This document shows positions 60,281 to 64,000 of a DNA stretch of 64,000 nt, in pieces. Position numbers and translations under genes: made by a program. The stretch lies in NCBI RefSeq assembly GCF_014904735.1, contig NZ_JACZCR010000019.1, forward strand, positions 1-64,000. Direction: 5' to 3'. Numbering within the stretch: position 1 is the first letter of the stretch; every line of letters starts with the position of its first letter. The notes beneath the pieces were generated by a model. The model was not told where the DNA came from and did not search any database. It worked only from the letters and a program-made list of their open reading frames with translations. This DNA comes from Microbulbifer hainanensis (GTDB lineage: Bacteria; Pseudomonadota; Gammaproteobacteria; Pseudomonadales; Cellvibrionaceae).

Positions 60281-61859
60281 TCGCCTCGCCGTACGCGCGC
60301 GTCTGCGCTCGCCGTGGGAATCCATCGATCTCGGTGTGGCACTGGCCCGACGGCAGTGGTGGCCGCTGTTCGTTGTCTGGCTGCTGCCGGCCGCACTGGT
60401 CTTTGGCGCTACCTCAGTGTGGCTGTGGGACTCTCCCAGTCTGGCCATTTTTCTCGTGTGGTGGCTAAAGCCGGTGTACGACCGCCTGCCATTGTTTATC
60501 GCCAGCCGCACCCTGTTCGGCGAGTCGGTTTCCGTCGCCGGTGCCCTGCGGCAGTTCCCCCGGCAAAACCTGCGCGACTGGTTTGCGTGGCTCACCTGGC
60601 GCCGACTGTCGCCGACCCGCGCCTTCGATATGCCGGTGACACTGTTGGAACAGAGCAGCGGCGCCGCGCGCAGTGCGCGTATCAATGTGCTGCACCGCAA
60701 ACACGCCAGCGCCGCAACCTGGCTGACGGTGACCGGCGCCCACGTGGAGATGTTCCTGTCGCTGGCGTTGATGGCCCTGATCTACCTGTTCATTCCCGAA
60801 CAGGTGGAAATCGACTGGCTGCCGTTCCTCGCCAGCGGCGAACTGTGGCTGCAGTGGGCACTGAACGGCCTCTACCTGCTGGTCATGGCCGCCGTCGCGC
60901 CGTTTTATATCGTGTCCGGATTTGCGCTGTATATCGGCCGGCGCATCGAACTCGAGGCCTGGGATATCGAGATTCAGTTCCGCAACCTGCGCCAACGCCA
61001 CCAGCGCACGGAAAAGCAGTCAGCCCGCACCGTCGTCGCGCAACTGCTGCTGTTGTGCGTTCTCGGCCTTGCCACCATGGCACCATCAGGATCGGTGCGC
61101 GCCGAGGCTCCCAGGACTCCGGAAGCAGCGCGGGAGAGCGTCGACCAGATCCTCTCTGGGGACGATTTCCATCGCAGGGAAAAAGTCGACGGCTGGCGTC
61201 TCAAGGATACCGAGAAACAGGAAGATGAATTTCCCGAGTGGATGATCAACTTCATCGAATGGCTCGAAAGCCTGGGGCAGGACGACGATCGGGAGGACGA
61301 ACCCTCGTCATACGGTAGTCTCGGGCCGCTGATCGGCGGGCTGATCGAGCTGCTGCTGTGGGGCGGTGCCATCGCTCTGGTGCTCTACCTACTGTGGCAA
61401 TTTCGCGATCCACTGCGTCAGGGCCTGCGCCTGCGCCGCCGCCCGAAAGCACCGCCAAAAGCCGCACCGGAAACTCTGTTCGGCCTGGATGTGCGCCGCT
61501 CCAGCCTGCCGGCGGACGTCTGCGCCGAAGTACTGCGGTTGTGGCGCGCCGGCGACCAGCGCGGCGGACTCGGCCTGCTCTATCGCGCCACGCTGTCCCA
61601 CCTGATCGAGCGCTACCAGTTTGAATTCGGCGATCACCTGACCGAGAGCGAATGCGCCCAACTGGTGAGCCTGCGCCAGCAACCGGCTGATGGCGGCGCC
61701 GATGAGGACATGCGTCCGGTCAGCGGCACGCTTGCCACTTTCGTGCAGAACCTGACCGCCGCCTGGCAGCAAATTGCCTACGCCCATCGCGCACCGGCGA
61801 GTGCCCGGCTGGAGCAACTCTGCGGCCAGTGGCAGGAGGTGTTTGCCGATGCGCACTAA
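60270..61859 (+). CDS. DUF4129 domain membrane protein
   Basis: 529 residues from a GTG start; AAGGAG sits 7 bp upstream. N-terminal helices (PLFVVWLLPAALVFGATSVWLWD, MFLSLALMALIYLFIPE, LNGLYLLVMAAVAPFYIVSGFALYIGRRIE), a hydrophilic middle part, another helix (LIGGLIELLLWGGAIALVLYLLWQFR) and a C-terminal DUF4129 region (LPADVCAEVLRLWRAGDQRGGLGLLYRATLSHLIERYQFEF, ESECAQLV). DUF4129 proteins are usual MoxR/DUF58-locus partners. It overlaps its neighbours by 11 bp on both sides. Confidence 0.88.
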   Translation: MDLNRLAVRARLRSPWESIDLGVALARRQWWPLFVVWLLPAALVFGATSVWLWDSPSLAIFLVWWLKPVYDRLPLFIASRTLFGESVSVAGALRQFPRQNLRDWFAWLTWRRLSPTRAFDMPVTLLEQSSGAARSARINVLHRKHASAATWLTVTGAHVEMFLSLALMALIYLFIPEQVEIDWLPFLASGELWLQWALNGLYLLVMAAVAPFYIVSGFALYIGRRIELEAWDIEIQFRNLRQRHQRTEKQSARTVVAQLLLLCVLGLATMAPSGSVRAEAPRTPEAARESVDQILSGDDFHRREKVDGWRLKDTEKQEDEFPEWMINFIEWLESLGQDDDREDEPSSYGSLGPLIGGLIELLLWGGAIALVLYLLWQFRDPLRQGLRLRRRPKAPPKAAPETLFGLDVRRSSLPADVCAEVLRLWRAGDQRGGLGLLYRATLSHLIERYQFEFGDHLTESECAQLVSLRQQPADGGADEDMRPVSGTLATFVQNLTAAWQQIAYAHRAPASARLEQLCGQWQEVFADAH

Positions 61860-63186
61860 ACGACTGCTGATCGGCGCGGGCCTGCTGCTCGCAGCCGGCG
61901 TCACCGCATACTGGCTGACCTTTTTTGAACGTTACAGCAAAGAAGTGGACCGCGGCTGGGGCGCCGAAGCGCGGCGCAACCCCTATCTGGCCGCCGAGCA
62001 ATATCTCGCCGCCAGCGGCCACCGCAGCCGGCGCGCCGATAACCTGTCCGTACTGGACAGTCTCGATGTCGACGACACCCTGTTCCTGGCGAGTAGCAGT
62101 CAGATCTACAACAGCGAACGGGCGCGGGACCTGCTCGAGTGGATCGACCGCGGCGGTCACGCCATTGTGGTCGCCCGCGAACTCGACGACGGCGAGCACG
62201 ACTGGCTGCTCGACGAACTCGGGGCCAGCGTGGTCGAGGGTGACGGCGACGCCTACTTCGCCAACCCGTTGCGCGAACTGCTCGGCGAGGACATCGAGGA
62301 CTACGACGGCAAGAGCGCCAGCGAATTGCTGCGCGAACACAACCGCAAACTGCGCGAAGGCGAAGACACAGAAACCGATGCCGGGGATTCCGCGAAGGCG
62401 GAAGAGGAGCCGGAGGCTCCGCGCGACCCGGAAGTGGAACCGTCTCACCTGGTCACCCTCGCGGATGCCAATGACGCGGACTACCGGGTTTATTTCAATC
62501 CAGCCACGCTGCTATGGCACCCGGTCTTCGATGATGACACTGACAATAATGCGGCGTCCACACCGCAGCCCTCTGATCCGGTGTTCTGGGCAGTGATCGA
62601 AAGCCAGGATGCCGGCGTACCCTTTATGCAATTCGAGCGCGGCGAGGGGCTGATCACCCTGATGACCGACGCGGGCCTGTGGCAGTCGGAGCGTATCGGC
62701 CAGTTCGATCACGCCTACCTGCTCAGCCAGCTGAGTTCAGACGGCGACTTCATATTGCTCACCCGCCCGCGGTTCGATTCGCTGGCGGTACTGGCGCGGC
62801 GCTATGCGCTGGAATTCTTTATCGCCGGCGGCCTCGCTTTACTCGCCTGGCTGCTGTTCCGCACGCAACGCTTCGGGCCGCGCGCCGCGGAACCGGAAAC
62901 CGCACGCCGGTCTCTACTCGAACACGTCTCAGCATGCGGCCACTACTACTGGCGAGCCGATCGGGGTGCCGGATTGCTGAGCGGCTATCGCGGCCGCCTG
63001 CTGCGCCGGCTCCGTGGCGACAATGCCGGCCAGGGTATGCGGCGCAAACTCTGCGTGCAGCTGAGTGAAAAAACCGGCCTGAGCGAATCCCAGATTGCTT
63101 CCTGCCTGTGGGGCGAACTGCCACAGAGCGAGGAGACCTTTACCGAATGCATGCGCAACCTGCAGCAAATAGAGGCAGTCCTATGA
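61849..63186 (+). CDS. DUF4350 domain protein
   Basis: 445 residues from the ATG at 61849 (GGAGG upstream). An N-terminal helix (LLIGAGLLLAAGVTAYWLTFF) is followed by the DUF4350 domain (EARRNPYLAAEQYLAASGHRSRRADNLSVLDSLDVDDTLFLASSSQ, RGGHAIVVARELDDGEHDWLLDELGASVVEGD), an acidic linker, and a second helix (FFIAGGLALLAWLLFRTQRFGP). It closes with a basic C-terminal region (LLEHVSACGHYYWRADRGAGLLSGYR). Standard member of MoxR loci; molecular role unknown. The stop overlaps the moxR start by four bases. Confidence 0.88.
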   Translation: MRTKRLLIGAGLLLAAGVTAYWLTFFERYSKEVDRGWGAEARRNPYLAAEQYLAASGHRSRRADNLSVLDSLDVDDTLFLASSSQIYNSERARDLLEWIDRGGHAIVVARELDDGEHDWLLDELGASVVEGDGDAYFANPLRELLGEDIEDYDGKSASELLREHNRKLREGEDTETDAGDSAKAEEEPEAPRDPEVEPSHLVTLADANDADYRVYFNPATLLWHPVFDDDTDNNAASTPQPSDPVFWAVIESQDAGVPFMQFERGEGLITLMTDAGLWQSERIGQFDHAYLLSQLSSDGDFILLTRPRFDSLAVLARRYALEFFIAGGLALLAWLLFRTQRFGPRAAEPETARRSLLEHVSACGHYYWRADRGAGLLSGYRGRLLRRLRGDNAGQGMRRKLCVQLSEKTGLSESQIASCLWGELPQSEETFTECMRNLQQIEAVL

Positions 63187-64000
63187 GCGACATCACCACC
63201 CCGAACCAAACAACCCAGAACGAGACCGCCCCGACCAGCGGCCCCAACTGGCAGGCGGCCACGGCGCAACTGGCGCAGCTGCGCAACACCGTCAACCGGC
63301 TGCTGATCGGCCAGGAAAACGTCGTCGACCAGGTGATGGTCGCACTGCTGGCTTCCGGCCACGTGCTGCTGGAGGGCGTTCCCGGTCTCGGCAAGACGCT
63401 GCTGGTGCGCGCGCTGGCCAACTGTTTCAGCGGCAACTTCCGCCGCATCCAGTTCACACCGGATCTGATGCCCGCAGACGTCACCGGCCACGCCATCTAC
63501 CACATGGCCGAAAGCCGCTTCGAAGTGCGCCGCGGCCCGGTGTTTACCAACCTGCTGCTGGCGGACGAGATCAACCGCGCCCCGGCCAAGACCCAGGCGG
63601 CACTGCTGGAAGTGATGCAGGAGAAGCAAGTCACCATCGACGGCGAGGCACTGCCGACGCCGCGGCCCTTCATGGTGCTGGCGACCCAGAACCCGATTGA
63701 ACAGGAAGGCACCTACCCGCTGCCGGAGGCCGAGCTCGATCGTTTCCTGCTCAAGGTGCTGATCGATTTTCCCAGCCTCGACGCCGAACTGCGGCTCGCC
63801 GCCGCGGCCAGTAGCGGGCGTATCGACCGGCAGCTGGAGCAGCCGCTGCCCGGCCAGCTGACTATCGAACAGCTGCGACAACTGCAGGCGCTGGTACCCC
63901 GGGTGGCCCTGGACCAGCAGGTGTTGTCCTATGCCGTACGGCTGGTGCGCGCCACCCGCGAATCCTCACAGTTGCGCCGCGCCGCCGGTCCCCGCGCAAG
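63183..64000 (+). CDS. MoxR family AAA+ ATPase (5' part, truncated by window end)
   Basis: Starts at ATG 63183, overlapping the DUF4350 stop codon (ATGA), and stays open to the end of the window, so only about 272 residues are visible. Walker A is GVPGLGKT (in HVLLEGVPGLGKTLLVRALA), Walker B is LLLADEINRAP, and the sensor-1 region is MVLATQNPIEQEGTYPLPEAELDRF. MoxR ATPases act as chaperones with vWA-domain proteins, often needed for metal or cofactor insertion or envelope stress. A DUF58 gene probably follows outside the window. Confidence 0.94.
   Translation, partial: MSDITTPNQTTQNETAPTSGPNWQAATAQLAQLRNTVNRLLIGQENVVDQVMVALLASGHVLLEGVPGLGKTLLVRALANCFSGNFRRIQFTPDLMPADVTGHAIYHMAESRFEVRRGPVFTNLLLADEINRAPAKTQAALLEVMQEKQVTIDGEALPTPRPFMVLATQNPIEQEGTYPLPEAELDRFLLKVLIDFPSLDAELRLAAAASSGRIDRQLEQPLPGQLTIEQLRQLQALVPRVALDQQVLSYAVRLVRATRESSQLRRAAGPRA

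Overview
The window looks like chromosome of a marine, polysaccharide-active gammaproteobacterium. A Microbulbifer or Cellvibrio/Saccharophagus-type organism is my best guess. The reasons are the asmA-mutY-yggX gene order also known from pseudomonads, rlmJ, many TonB-type and beta-barrel envelope proteins, and a lipoprotein with a long poly-serine linker typical of that group. The flanks are GC-rich. Roughly 33-50 kb is visibly AT-richer. No insertion sequence, prophage or CRISPR array was seen.

Layout. (1) 1-5.2 kb: the 3' part of a ZnuD-like TonB receptor, then asmA, mutY, yggX and tRNA-Phe with a clear promoter and terminator. (2) 5.2-10.7 kb: two related non-coding repeats with covarying hairpins, a Met/Lys/Glu-rich secreted protein, rlmJ, a PAS-LuxR regulator with a CRP-like site far upstream, a DJ-1 family protein and an outer-membrane barrel. 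(3) 10.7-23.4 kb: two divergent operons. The minus-strand operon encodes a di-haem, HzsA-like PD40 lipoprotein, an SH3/beta-barrel protein, another beta-barrel, a TlpA thioredoxin, a DUF4266 lipoprotein and a DUF3570 barrel. The plus-strand operon encodes a c-haem protein, a LamG lipoprotein with two c-haem modules, a Tat-exported DUF1501-like protein and the flavin transferase ApbE. (4) 23.6-32.5 kb: a tight operon of six exported, mostly TPR proteins (two of them TPR lipoproteins) ending in ExbB, two ExbD paralogues and an AgmX/TonB-like protein.

(5) 32.5-56 kb: a surface-polysaccharide locus. It contains a G8-domain lipoprotein, a PHP-type tyrosine phosphatase, a BY-kinase/Wzz protein, a short Wza-like exporter, an outer-membrane barrel, a WcaJ-type initiating transferase, a flippase, a polymerase/ligase-like protein, a WecG/TagA transferase, four further glycosyltransferases, a 2-oxoglutarate oxygenase and three separate sulfotransferases. 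The simplest reading is a Wzx/Wzy-type sulfated exopolysaccharide. (6) 56.7-64 kb: DUF2237 and DUF2939 genes, then a membrane protein, RDD, SpoIIM-like, DUF4129, DUF4350 and the start of a MoxR ATPase, which is the usual MoxR-type membrane locus.

The best candidate for an undescribed system is regions 3 and 4 together. They form a cell-surface redox assembly (four CXXCH sites, flavin transfer, thiol chemistry) lying next to a dedicated ExbB-ExbD-ExbD-AgmX motor in which one ExbD has lost the membrane aspartate. Functional links between the two operon groups are inference from proximity and orientation.
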